This document shows positions 1 to 6,480 of a DNA stretch of 27,367 nucleotides, piece after piece. Within the stretch, counting starts at the first letter, position 1, and each line of letters starts with the position of its first letter. The notes below the pieces were generated by a model, which was not told where the DNA came from, ran no database searches, and worked only from the letters and a program-made list of their open reading frames with translations. Position numbers and translations under genes: made by a program. This DNA comes from an uncultured Eubacteriales bacterium (lineage in GTDB: Bacteria > Bacillota > Clostridia > Oscillospirales > CAG-272), in assembly GCA_934486825.1 (NCBI GenBank), contig CAKSQF010000026.1, forward strand, positions 1 through 27,367. Direction: 5' to 3'.

Positions 1-109
1 TGCCATGCCTGCTTTTAATCAGATAATTTTTTTCACATTTTTTATTTTTCCTCTTGACTTTTAATAGTTAGTCTTTCAGATTAAAATTCACACAAATCAA
101 CTTGCAATA

Positions 110-138
110 ATTGTAGCATATCTTGTCCGATTTGTCAA
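110..138 (-). promoter_or_regulatory. Sigma-A promoter reading out of the window to the left
   Basis: On the minus strand TTGACA (133-138) is followed after 17 bp by TACAAT (110-115). Transcription would start near 103 and run off the left edge. No convincing ORF begins in the remaining hundred bases, so the target gene starts near or beyond base 1; an ATG on the minus strand lies at 6-4. Confidence 0.7.
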
Positions 139-157
139 CAAATATTTTTTCGGATTT

Positions 158-198
158 CAAAAAAAGAAAGTCGGATGCCCGACAAACGGACATCCGAC
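158..198 (-). terminator. Intrinsic terminator after the small membrane protein gene
   Basis: The minus strand shows an 11-bp stem with one mismatch (arms 170-181 and 187-198) followed by a T-rich tail at 169-158. It lies 27 bases after the stop of the gene at 226-549 and just before the next leftward promoter. Confidence 0.8.
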
Positions 199-225
199 AA
201 TACCGGAGCAAAGAAAAAATAAAAC

Positions 226-549
226 TCACCTTGCCCTGTACTTTTCATATATGCGCCGATATACAACGACAAGAGCCGGGATTCCTACAATGCATCCCGC
301 GACAATCAGTGCAAGCGCAGCATAACTGCTTACAATGCCCGCAATCAGAGCCGCCCAGAAAACAAGCGAATAGATTCCCCACATAATCCCGTTTGCGTGA
401 TTATAAGCGGTCACGTCCGAAAGCTCCGTCTCACTGACGTCGGATGCCGCCCAGAACCACATCGGTTTCTTTCTGAACCATGCATAAATGCCGATCCCCG
501 AAAGCAGGATACAGCACGGAACCATTGTTATATACCAAACAGTATTCAT
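226..549 (-). CDS. Small three-helix membrane protein, function unknown
   Basis: The 107-residue product has three hydrophobic segments, at about residues 3-25, 49-71 and 74-96. Between the first two is a conserved-looking loop, KKPMWFWAASDV, followed by an acidic stretch and AYNHANGIMW. I recall this layout from small uncharacterised Firmicutes membrane proteins of the DUF3784 kind, but that is recollection, not a search. The start is supported by a GGAGG Shine-Dalgarno 9 bases upstream. The gene follows tRNA-Thr and its terminator in the same direction, and its own promoter is not evident, so it may be expressed by read-through. A perfect palindrome sits directly upstream of the ribosome binding site. 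No catalytic motif is visible. Confidence 0.75.
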   Translation of the reverse strand: MNTVWYITMVPCCILLSGIGIYAWFRKKPMWFWAASDVSETELSDVTAYNHANGIMWGIYSLVFWAALIAGIVSSYAALALIVAGCIVGIPALVVVYRRIYEKYRAR

Positions 550-561
550 GTCTTAACCTCC

Positions 562-578
562 GTTATATCCGATATAAC
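562..578. repeat. Perfect 17-bp palindrome upstream of the small membrane protein
   Basis: Two 8-base arms, gttatatc and gatataac, flank one central base. The palindrome lies between the tRNA-Thr terminator and the Shine-Dalgarno of the gene at 226-549. It could be a repressor operator or a short RNA hairpin; nothing in the sequence decides between them. Confidence 0.5.
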
Positions 579-581
579 CGA

Positions 582-609
582 AAGACCGCCTGCATAAGCA
601 GGCGGTCTT
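582..609 (-). terminator. Intrinsic terminator of tRNA-Thr
   Basis: A 12-bp perfect stem (582-593 with 598-609) with loop ATAA lies immediately downstream of the tRNA on the minus strand. It is followed by a short, imperfect T-rich tail. Confidence 0.75.
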
Positions 610-612
610 CTT

Positions 613-688
613 TGGAGCTGGTAGCCGGACTTGAACCGGCGACCTGCTGATTACGAATCAGCTGCTCTACCAACTGAGCCATACCAGC
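613..688 (-). tRNA. tRNA-Thr (anticodon CGU)
   Basis: On the minus strand a 76-nt cloverleaf reads acceptor GCTGGTA/TACCAGC, D arm GGCTCAGTTGGTAGAGC, anticodon stem GCTGA/TCAGC with loop TTCGTAA (anticodon CGT, reading ACG), and T arm GCCGGTTCAAGTCCGGC. The CCA end is encoded (613-615 on the plus strand as tgg). A consensus promoter lies 18 bases upstream and a strong terminator follows, so it is a single-gene transcription unit. Confidence 0.95.
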
Positions 689-705
689 ACCTCTCGTACC
701 CGATG

Positions 706-734
706 ATTATATCATATACTTGCCGATTTGTCAA
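706..734 (-). promoter_or_regulatory. Perfect-consensus promoter of tRNA-Thr
   Basis: On the minus strand TTGACA (729-734), a 17-bp spacer and TATAAT (706-711) match sigma-A consensus exactly, as expected for a stable RNA gene. Confidence 0.9.
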
Positions 735-755
735 GTGATTTGCATTGCATTTGAC

Positions 756-784
756 TTGATTTTTCTTATAAAATATGTTAAAAT
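756..784 (+). promoter_or_regulatory. Probable rsmA promoter
   Basis: TTGATT (756-761), a 17-bp spacer and TAAAAT (779-784) lie 42 bases before the rsmA start. A TTGACT at 751-756 overlaps as an alternative -35. The promoter is divergent from that of tRNA-Thr. Confidence 0.65.
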
Positions 785-826
785 AGATACACAGGTAAAA
801 TTTACGGCATCACGGAGGAAAACAAG

Positions 827-1699
827 ATGGATCTGACCGATATTTCGGTAATCCGCTCTCTGCTCGGCGACGAACAGACATCATTCAAGAAAAAATTCGG
901 TCAGAATTTTCTCACAAACAGGCAGGTGGTCAGGCGGATCGCCGAATCCGCCGCGGACAGCCGTACCGGCATACTTGAAATAGGTCCCGGGATCGGAACC
1001 CTTACAAAAGAGCTGTGCGAGGTCGCAAAACGCGTTGTCGCCGTCGAAATAGATGACGCGCTCATCCCGATACTTTCAAAAACGCTTGACGGATACGACA
1101 ATCTGACAGTCATAAACTCGGATATTCTGAAGGTCGATCTGAAAAAACTGACCGAAGAGTATTTTCCGGACTGCGAAAGGATTGCGGTCTGCGCAAATCT
1201 TCCTTATTACATAACGACGCCGATCCTCATGTTTCTGCTTGAATCGGGCATAGCGTTTGAATCGATAACGGTCATGGTTCAAAAGGAGGTCGCCGACAGA
1301 CTTACCGCGGCGGCAGGCTCGCCGCTTTACGGCGCCGTGACTGCCTCGGTATCATATTACGGACAGGCAAAAAAGCTGATGAATGTTTCTGCGGGTAATT
1401 TCATACCCGCGCCCAAGGTGGACAGCGCCGTTGTGCAGATTACCCTGTACAAAGAGCCGCCGATTGTAACAGCCGATACCGATCTGTTTTTCGAAACGAT
1501 CAGAGCCGCCTTCGGTCAGAGGCGCAAAACGCTTGTCAATGCGCTCTCCTCCGCATTTCCGATGCTTGCGAAAGCCGACATTGCCGATGCGGTAGTCTCC
1601 TGCGGATTTGACCCGAACGTCCGCGGAGAAAAGCTGAACATTGTCGATTTTGCCAAGATCGCGGACGGCATATACCGTCTGAAATCGGATACAAAGTAA
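827..1699 (+). CDS. rsmA: 16S rRNA (adenine(1518)-N6/adenine(1519)-N6)-dimethyltransferase
   Basis: This SAM-dependent methyltransferase dimethylates two adjacent adenines in the 3' terminal hairpin of 16S rRNA during 30S maturation; loss of it gives kasugamycin resistance in other bacteria. The 290-residue length is normal for the family. Visible motifs are KKFGQNFL (22-29), the SAM-binding glycine loop EIGPGIG (51-57), an acidic residue in VAVEID (71-76) and the catalytic NLPYYIT (124-130). The C-terminal helical part contains the usual FGQRRKTL. The start has a CGGAGG site 9 bases upstream and its own promoter. The gene stands alone and ends at a strong terminator shared with the convergent secreted-protein operon. 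Confidence 0.95.
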   Translation: MDLTDISVIRSLLGDEQTSFKKKFGQNFLTNRQVVRRIAESAADSRTGILEIGPGIGTLTKELCEVAKRVVAVEIDDALIPILSKTLDGYDNLTVINSDILKVDLKKLTEEYFPDCERIAVCANLPYYITTPILMFLLESGIAFESITVMVQKEVADRLTAAAGSPLYGAVTASVSYYGQAKKLMNVSAGNFIPAPKVDSAVVQITLYKEPPIVTADTDLFFETIRAAFGQRRKTLVNALSSAFPMLAKADIADAVVSCGFDPNVRGEKLNIVDFAKIADGIYRLKSDTK

Positions 1700-1721
1700 T
1701 TACTCAACTAAATACACACAA

Positions 1722-1749
1722 AAAGCACCCGACCTCGGTCGGGTGCTTT
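1722..1749. terminator. Bidirectional terminator between rsmA and the secreted-protein operon
   Basis: A 12-bp stem (1722-1733 with 1738-1749) with loop CTCG lies between two converging genes. It has a TTTCTCGTT tail on the plus strand and a T-rich tail (TTTTTGTGTG) on the minus strand, so it can serve both directions. Confidence 0.85.
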
Positions 1750-1761
1750 CTCGTTATAATG

Positions 1762-1878
1762 TTACCATTCGACTTTGCCGGATTCTCCGGTTCCGTCGAT
1801 TGTCGAAATCAGCACGATGTCGTTCGAATCGATCTCTTCGATTTCGATTGCAGGAGCTTCGTATTTTTTCTTTTCCAT
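1762..1878 (-). CDS. 38-residue peptide downstream of the secreted protein
   Basis: The product is charged at the N terminus (MEKKKYEAPAIEIEEID), then becomes hydrophobic and small-residue rich (NDIVLIST, DGTGESG) and ends in a tryptophan. The start is well supported: an AAGGAG site precedes ATG at the right spacing, and the ORF begins 16 bases after the stop of the upstream secreted-protein gene, so the two are almost surely co-transcribed. A longer reading frame back to 1947 overlaps the upstream gene and is less likely. Short peptides with a K-K-Y-E-x-P start are frequent in gut Clostridia. A Y-x-x-P element is also found in some RiPP leaders, but no RiPP-modifying enzyme, protease or transporter lies nearby. 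Function unknown. Confidence 0.7.
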   Translation of the reverse strand: MEKKKYEAPAIEIEEIDSNDIVLISTIDGTGESGKVEW

Positions 1879-1894
1879 CTTCTTTATCTCCTTT

Positions 1895-3472
1895 TTAACC
1901 GATATTGCCGCTTCCGAGAGGGATTTCAACCGTGCCGCCGTCTGCAAGCTTCAGCGTTGCTTTTGCGGTAAACGATGTCGCTCCGGTTATGCCGAGTATC
2001 TCGCATCCGATAAGTCCGTATCCGTCGGGTGCAACATAGAAGTTGTTCTCGCCGTAGTCAAGACCCGTGTATGCGACATTTGCTTTGTAGGTTTTTGTGA
2101 CGGGTCCGCTTGCCGTTTCGAAAGCAACGGTAATTTCACATTCGGTGTACTTCTTGAGTTCTTCCTTTGAGCACTCAAGTATCACTCTCAGATCGTCGCC
2201 TCTTGTCTGATAGTAGCCTGTTGCATTATTGTCGCCTGTGGGTTCGTCAAGAATGTAGGTGACTTTCAGATCCTCGAAAACGCCCGGATTATTGTCATAT
2301 GCCTTTGACCAGAGTCCGAAGCCGTTGCCTGCCCAACCGGCTGTCTCCATCTTTCTCTCCTGAACAAGCTGTCCGTTTGCGTAAATGTAGATTGTGTTGT
2401 CCTTTACAACAATCTTTGCGTCAAATTTATCGCCTACGTTGATTCCCTTACCGCTCAGATTGAATCCGGTCCAGTCGCCCCATCTCGAATTGTTTCTCTC
2501 GGTTGCACCGTTACCGCCTACGAAGTCTATAAGATAATATCTGTCGGAGTTCTGGCAAACCTTGCCGTCGCCGTAGAAATCGTCAACGGCTACAAGGAAG
2601 CCGTGCTCCGGTCCTGCCGTCATCTTTGCTTCTATGATGTAGTTGTCACCGTAGCCGAGATGATAGTAATCACCGTCATCTGAGGGAGTAAAGCCTGTTG
2701 TTTTGTAGTTGTTTCCGTCCTTTACCCAGTTGCCCTTTATCGCACCGGGTGCAAGTGTCGCCGTCGGAACTTCTATCTTACCGAATGCGTTGCAGTCAAA
2801 CTCCTGCGTGTCCGACTGGATGAATCTTGCGGTCGCATTTATATAGTGAACTCGTGTTGACCATCCGACCTTACAGCTGAAACCTTCTTCCGGGACAGTG
2901 AAATAATCTCTTTCCTGCCCGTAGAAGCTTGTCATCTGTTTACCGTTTATGTAACCCTTGAAGTTCCATGTCTTGTTTTCGGTGTCGTGCATACCGGTCA
3001 CGGTGAGCTTTACGGTAGTGTTGACAAGCGAGCTAACATTGGCGGTTACACCTTTGTCGCAAAAAATACTATTGTCAAAATTCCCCCCCCAACCTTTCGG
3101 CGGCTGTTGCACGAGCTTACCTGTTGCTTTGAATTTGCCCTCGTCATTTTTCACACTTCCGTTGTAGTTGAAATAGATGTATGCCATATGGGTACCGACC
3201 TCGCCGAGGTCAATACCCATTACCTTGTTGTCTTTTTCGACACCTGCCCATTCGGAGAGGTAAACCTCGTACTGAACTGCGAAATACTTTTTTTCCGCAG
3301 TCCACTGCTTTGTATTTCCATAATAGCTCTTGTAGTTTTCACCCACAGGGTTTGTCGTGTCGGTGTTGGAGGCGTCAACTTCCTGCCACGGCTTCTCGGT
3401 CGCGCCGACCGTCATCGGAAGAACCGACACCAGCATAAGTGCGACAAGAATAAGCGAAATGATTTTCTTCAT
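1895..3472 (-). CDS. Secreted protein with lectin-like (concanavalin-fold) domains
   Basis: The 525-residue product starts with a clear signal peptide: lysines at 2-3, a hydrophobic run to about 20, and cleavage probably after VGA near residue 24. Two regions rich in beta-strand patterns follow, at about 30-230 and 240-415. Both contain paired phrases typical of LamG/DUF1080-like sandwich domains, such as HLGYGDNYIIEAKM, KIVVKDNTIYIYANGQLV and GFGLWSKAYDNNPGVFEDLKV. A last domain of about 110 residues (415-525) resembles a small Ig-like module. I see no catalytic residues, LPXTG motif, SLH or dockerin repeat, so substrate and anchoring are unknown; a carbohydrate-binding or cell-surface role is inference. 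An eight-base C run (3083-3090) does not break the frame. The gene has a strong promoter and is followed by the 38-residue peptide gene. Confidence 0.85.
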   Translation of the reverse strand: MKKIISLILVALMLVSVLPMTVGATEKPWQEVDASNTDTTNPVGENYKSYYGNTKQWTAEKKYFAVQYEVYLSEWAGVEKDNKVMGIDLGEVGTHMAYIYFNYNGSVKNDEGKFKATGKLVQQPPKGWGGNFDNSIFCDKGVTANVSSLVNTTVKLTVTGMHDTENKTWNFKGYINGKQMTSFYGQERDYFTVPEEGFSCKVGWSTRVHYINATARFIQSDTQEFDCNAFGKIEVPTATLAPGAIKGNWVKDGNNYKTTGFTPSDDGDYYHLGYGDNYIIEAKMTAGPEHGFLVAVDDFYGDGKVCQNSDRYYLIDFVGGNGATERNNSRWGDWTGFNLSGKGINVGDKFDAKIVVKDNTIYIYANGQLVQERKMETAGWAGNGFGLWSKAYDNNPGVFEDLKVTYILDEPTGDNNATGYYQTRGDDLRVILECSKEELKKYTECEITVAFETASGPVTKTYKANVAYTGLDYGENNFYVAPDGYGLIGCEILGITGATSFTAKATLKLADGGTVEIPLGSGNIG

Positions 3473-3528
3473 TCTGTTTTCCCTTTCATTAAATAATTAT
3501 TTTTTGCGGCAAACGCCGCCTTGTCTTG

Positions 3529-3557
3529 ATTATACACCCTTTATTCTTTAAAATCAA
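3529..3557 (-). promoter_or_regulatory. Promoter of the secreted-protein operon
   Basis: On the minus strand TTGATT (3552-3557), a 17-bp spacer and TATAAT (3529-3534) precede an approximately 50-nt leader. The leader carries a small hairpin, GCGGC-GTTT-GCCGC, and then an AT-rich stretch before the start codon. The remaining bases of the 3473-3770 intergenic region hold this promoter, one weak hairpin (3688-3717) and T-rich DNA, but no gene that I can support. Confidence 0.8.
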
Positions 3558-3687
3558 GGGCTTTTTGTGTCCGATCTCACACGAACGTTTTTTTGTTTTC
3601 ATGCACAATTTCACATGCTTTTTTATGTGCAAATCGCCGGGTTTTTCATTTAAAAAGAGCATTTACACAGCATCGGGCAACGCAGAA

Positions 3688-3717
3688 ACCCGCCTGACGA
3701 CCGTGCGGCGGGCGGGT
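3688..3717 (-). terminator. Possible terminator of the degV-trhA operon
   Basis: A 7-bp GC stem (3688-3694 with 3711-3717) with a 16-nt loop and a short TTTC tail on the minus strand lies about 55 bases after the trhA stop. The stem is short and the loop long, so this is tentative. Confidence 0.4.
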
Positions 3718-3770
3718 ATCGGATGTCTCAAAATTCCGCTTTTTTTATCATCTGTCCTTTTTTTACACAA

Positions 3771-4448
3771 TCAAAGGACATAGAAAAGTATGCATATTGC
3801 CTGCAGCAGGCTGCCGACATCGACAAAAAGGTGGAAAATCGTGTGCATGATCGGTTTTTTGCGCCCGATCACATAAAGCACCGCGCCGATCGTATAGGCT
3901 ATTCCGCCGGCGACCAGCAATGCAAATCCGTCTCTGCCCATACATTCGACGGTTGCCGACATCGCAAAAATTATGCACCAGCCCATTCCGATATAGCAGA
4001 TCATCGACAGCACGGCATATTTGCGGTGGTCGATTGCGGTGAAAACCACCGCAAAGGCGACAAGTCCCCATTCTATACCGAATATCGTCCACGCAAGCGC
4101 CGGATGCGTCGGTCTTATCGATGACAGAAGGATCGGTGTATATGTTCCGGCTATCAGAAAATATATGGTGCAGTGGTCGATAACCTGCATAACCTTCTTG
4201 CCCATGCCCGGTCGAAGCCCGTGATACACGCTCGAAACGCTGTAAAGTGCGATCATCGATGCGCCGTAGACGGCGCCGCCGACGATCCCCCAGACATTCG
4301 AATGAAGCGCGGATATAATTACAGCGAAAACAAGGGTCACGATTCCGATCGCCCCGCCGATTATATGGGTGACCATATTCGCGATATCCTCTCCCCTTGT
4401 ATAATCGGGGAGCTTACGATCCTTAAGAGGGGTACGCGTCATAAACAT
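3771..4448 (-). CDS. trhA: Hemolysin III / PAQR-family membrane protein
   Basis: The 225-residue product has seven hydrophobic segments and the conserved residues of the YqfA/hemolysin III (TrhA, PAQR-like) family. These are SVSSVYH after helix 2, DHCTIYFLIAGTYTP in the middle, and an HTIFHLFVD motif near the end. Family members are thought to bind a metal at the conserved histidines and aspartate and to affect membrane energetics; direct haemolysis is not established. Two in-frame ATGs lie six bases apart (4448 and 4442), each with an AAGGA about 9 bases upstream; I keep the outer one. The gene begins 12 bases after degV, so it is the second gene of that operon. Confidence 0.9.
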   Translation of the reverse strand: MFMTRTPLKDRKLPDYTRGEDIANMVTHIIGGAIGIVTLVFAVIISALHSNVWGIVGGAVYGASMIALYSVSSVYHGLRPGMGKKVMQVIDHCTIYFLIAGTYTPILLSSIRPTHPALAWTIFGIEWGLVAFAVVFTAIDHRKYAVLSMICYIGMGWCIIFAMSATVECMGRDGFALLVAGGIAYTIGAVLYVIGRKKPIMHTIFHLFVDVGSLLQAICILFYVL

Positions 4449-4460
4449 TCTTCCTTATCC

Positions 4461-5315
4461 TTATTTGTGTATTCCTCTGAAAAAGAGTGCAATCGTTCCC
4501 GGTCCGACATGCGAACCGGTCACCGGTTCATAGCACACGTTTATGCACTCACCTTCAAAGCCCTTTTCATGCAGAAGCTCAAGGAGCTGTGCGGCTCCGG
4601 CAGGATCGTCTCCGTGCGCGATGCCTATGGTCGCTCTGCGGTCGGCAGACAGCTTTGCATAGCGGTTTGCAAGCTCGGAAAGCGCCGCTTTTTTTCCGCG
4701 CGCCTTCCCGCAGGAAACGATCCTGCCGCCTTCGTCGCCGGTCAGTATCGGCTTTATGTTGAGAAGCGAGCCTATTGCGGCGGCAACCCTGCTGAGCCTT
4801 CCGCCTCTGTGCAGATATTTCAGATCATCGACGGTGAAATACTGACACATGCATTTTTTCTCGGATTCGAGCAACCCGCAGATTTTTTCGAAATTCCCGC
4901 CGGCCTTTGCAAGCTCTGCCGCACGGATGACCTGCAAGCCCTCGCCGAGCGATGCCGCAAGAGTATCGATCACCGCTATTTTTCTGTCGGCATACATTTC
5001 GCGAAGCTCATCGGCGGCAAGCGACGCCGAATGTGCGCTTCCGCTTATTCCGCCCGACATTCCCACATATATAACGTCATCCCCGTTTGCAAGCGCTTTT
5101 TCGAAAGCGTTTTTATAGCTTTCGGGATTTATCATCGACGTTCTGACATCGGCACCCGCGCGCATGGAATCATAAAAGCTCGCGCCGTCAAACGGCAGGG
5201 TCATATCCGGCATTCTGCCGTTTACGGTATAACTGAAAGGTATCACCTCTATCGACTCGTTTATCACAAGTTCATGCGGAAGATTTGCGGAAGTGTCGGT
5301 GTACAGTTTTATCAT
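4461..5315 (-). CDS. DegV-family fatty-acid-binding protein
   Basis: The 284-residue product has the DegV fold throughout. The N terminus MIKLYTDTSANLP holds the first ligand loop, VGMSGGISGSAHSA (residues about 84-97) is the signature serine/glycine loop, and YLHRGGRLSR lies in the middle. Members of this family (FakB in Staphylococcus) bind a fatty acid so that FakA can phosphorylate it for phospholipid synthesis; no FakA is encoded here. An AGAGGA site sits about 9 bases before ATG. The gene is preceded by a leader of about 310 nt with strong secondary structure and a perfect promoter, and is followed closely by trhA, which makes a membrane-lipid context plausible. Confidence 0.92.
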   Translation of the reverse strand: MIKLYTDTSANLPHELVINESIEVIPFSYTVNGRMPDMTLPFDGASFYDSMRAGADVRTSMINPESYKNAFEKALANGDDVIYVGMSGGISGSAHSASLAADELREMYADRKIAVIDTLAASLGEGLQVIRAAELAKAGGNFEKICGLLESEKKCMCQYFTVDDLKYLHRGGRLSRVAAAIGSLLNIKPILTGDEGGRIVSCGKARGKKAALSELANRYAKLSADRRATIGIAHGDDPAGAAQLLELLHEKGFEGECINVCYEPVTGSHVGPGTIALFFRGIHK

Positions 5316-5337
5316 TATGTTTTTCCTCTCTGACTGT

Positions 5338-5356
5338 GTCGGTCGAATCGACCGAC
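5338..5356 (-). promoter_or_regulatory. Hairpin just upstream of the degV ribosome binding site
   Basis: On the minus strand GTCGGTCG (5356-5349) can pair with CGACCGAC (5345-5338), leaving a 3-nt loop. The first arm can instead pair with ACCGACC about 20 nt upstream (around 5381-5375). Such competing pairings are typical of a regulated leader. No T run follows, so if it is a switch it would act on translation rather than termination. Confidence 0.45.
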
Positions 5357-5386
5357 AGTTATTATTGCCCTTTTCGGTCGGTATAA

Positions 5387-5628
5387 GGCAGACGGAGCAT
5401 CGCCGACGCTACGTTTTTTTCGGTTTTTGCTCCGTATGCCGTACATCCTCCGATCGGACAGATCCACTCCGACGGCTCTTGTCCGGGTTTCCGGGGTCGG
5501 CAGAGCGCATCTACCCGCACTGTCAAAAAACATCCGCCCTGCAGAGCGTATGAATCGGCAAAACCTCACCGGCTGTGAAGCATGCCCCACGGTTCCCACC
5601 GAAAAAGCGCGTCGGCTTTTGTTCGGAC
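5387..5628 (-). ncRNA. Candidate structured RNA or riboswitch-like leader upstream of degV
   Basis: The stretch from 5316 to 5795 contains no credible gene, but the minus-strand transcript predicted from the promoter at 5635-5663 carries long-range pairing. GCCGACGC (5616-5609) pairs with GCGTCGGC (5409-5402), and TTTTTCGGT (5606-5598) with ACCGAAAAA (5424-5416), which closes a domain of about 215 nt. GGCATACGGAGC (5440-5429) matches GCTCCGTCTGCC (5398-5387) at 11 of 12 positions and encloses the 3' strands of the closing helix, which implies a pseudoknot or alternative folds. Short local hairpins also occur, such as CTTCAC-AGCCG-GTGAGG and CGCTC-TGCA-GGGCG. I did not recognise the motifs of tmRNA, RNase P RNA, SRP RNA, or the T-box, SAM, cobalamin, lysine, FMN or TPP riboswitches. 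A 6S-like or raiA-like RNA cannot be excluded by eye. Confidence 0.55.
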
Positions 5629-5634
5629 AATACA

Positions 5635-5663
5635 ATTATATTGTGCATCGGCACCGATGTCAA
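5635..5663 (-). promoter_or_regulatory. Perfect-consensus promoter of the structured leader and degV, with a spacer palindrome
   Basis: On the minus strand TTGACA (5658-5663), a 17-bp spacer and TATAAT (5635-5640) match consensus exactly. The spacer contains the palindrome catcgg-ca-ccgatg (5646-5659), which reaches into the -35 element and so looks like a repressor operator. Confidence 0.85.
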
Positions 5664-5741
5664 CCTACTTCCGCGGTCTTCGGGTCTACGCAAAAAAATC
5701 CGCCCTCTACCGCGCGAAAAGTCATTCTACCGACGCAAAAG

Positions 5742-5778
5742 CCGGGAGCAGGGTCGCATAGAGCGACTCTACTCCCGG
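5742..5778 (-). terminator. Terminator of the XRE regulator gene
   Basis: On the minus strand a long stem (CCGGGAG..., 5778-5763 with 5757-5742, minor mismatches) is followed by CTTTTGCG. It lies 18 bases after the stop of the gene at 5796-6377. Confidence 0.75.
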
Positions 5779-5795
5779 TAGAATGGGCGTATTTT

Positions 5796-6377
5796 TCAGT
5801 GTTTTTGGGGTGTAATGATATGAAATCCGAAGAAAATTATAGCTTCAAGCGGAATTGCAAGCAAAAATATCTGCCAGACATTACGGCTGAAAAACAGGAA
5901 ATAAAACATGGTGAGAATGCTTAACATCAGTGCCGAGACTATGTAGAGGTTGTGTCTTCCATGATTCCACACCGAATTGAGTACAAGATAGGTGATGAGC
6001 GAAACGGGGAGCGCACACACAAATGTGTTCCAGACTATTCTCCCGCAGAGCCATAGTATAACGAACACAAGTGTTGCAAGCGCAAATATTCCCATGACCG
6101 CAACCGCGGTTATCATCCTGTGGTTGACGATCGGCTTTTTCTCCTCCTCCGACGGTTTTGCGTTTTCGTGCGGAGTAATCAGATAATCGACGGTCACGCC
6201 GAAAAGATCGGCGATGTTCTTCAGCACCGAGATATCGGGAACCGATTCGGCACGTTCCCATTTCGATACCGATTTATCCGAATAATTTATTTTTTCGGCA
6301 AGCTCGGTCTGCTTCATCCCTGCGCCGGTGCGAAGCATAACGAGGTTGCCCGCTATCGTTTTTTTCAGCTCTTCCAT
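5796..6377 (-). CDS. XRE-family transcriptional regulator with membrane domain
   Basis: Residues 1-68 form a Cro/C1-type helix-turn-helix (GMKQTELAEKINYSDKSVSKWE, followed by VPDISVLKNIADLFGVTVDYL). After a charged linker, four hydrophobic segments fill residues of about 88-185, so the regulator is probably membrane-anchored. Similar small XRE-plus-TM proteins are common in Firmicutes and are usually of unknown signal. ATG is preceded by GGGAGG with an 8-base gap, and the gene has its own promoter. Its targets are unknown; the nearest operator-like site is the palindrome in the degV promoter, about 130 bases past the gene end, which is only a suggestion. Confidence 0.88.
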   Translation of the reverse strand: MEELKKTIAGNLVMLRTGAGMKQTELAEKINYSDKSVSKWERAESVPDISVLKNIADLFGVTVDYLITPHENAKPSEEEKKPIVNHRMITAVAVMGIFALATLVFVILWLCGRIVWNTFVCALPVSLITYLVLNSVWNHGRHNLYIVSALMLSILTMFYFLFFSRNVWQIFLLAIPLEAIIFFGFHIITPQKH

Positions 6378-6412
6378 CGAAATCCCTCCCGTTAAAAAGA
6401 TTCATTCAAGGT

Positions 6413-6441
6413 ATTATAACACGCAAATGTTAACAAATCAA
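6413..6441 (-). promoter_or_regulatory. Promoter of the XRE regulator gene
   Basis: On the minus strand TTGATT (6436-6441), a 17-bp spacer and TATAAT (6413-6418) lie 36 bases upstream of the start codon. The promoter directly follows the truncated 3' end of the MocR gene. Confidence 0.8.
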
Positions 6442-6480
6442 GCGCGCCTTGCCGCTCTTTTCGTCATGTCAGCCGTCGTT

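Noticed and set aside
123..597. Plus-strand ORFs opposite the small membrane protein
   Set aside because: They lack ribosome binding sites and family features and are shadows of the minus-strand gene and terminator.
3083..3090. Run of eight C bases in the secreted-protein gene, possible frameshift or phase-variation site
   Set aside because: The frame is intact through it (GWGGNF) and both flanks encode coherent domains; one homopolymer of this length is weak evidence for phase variation.
5315..5635. Minus-strand ORF of 106 codons covering the degV leader
   Set aside because: Composition is arginine-rich and irregular, its ATG lies on top of the -10 box so it could not be translated from the mapped promoter, and the region shows RNA-like long-range pairing instead.
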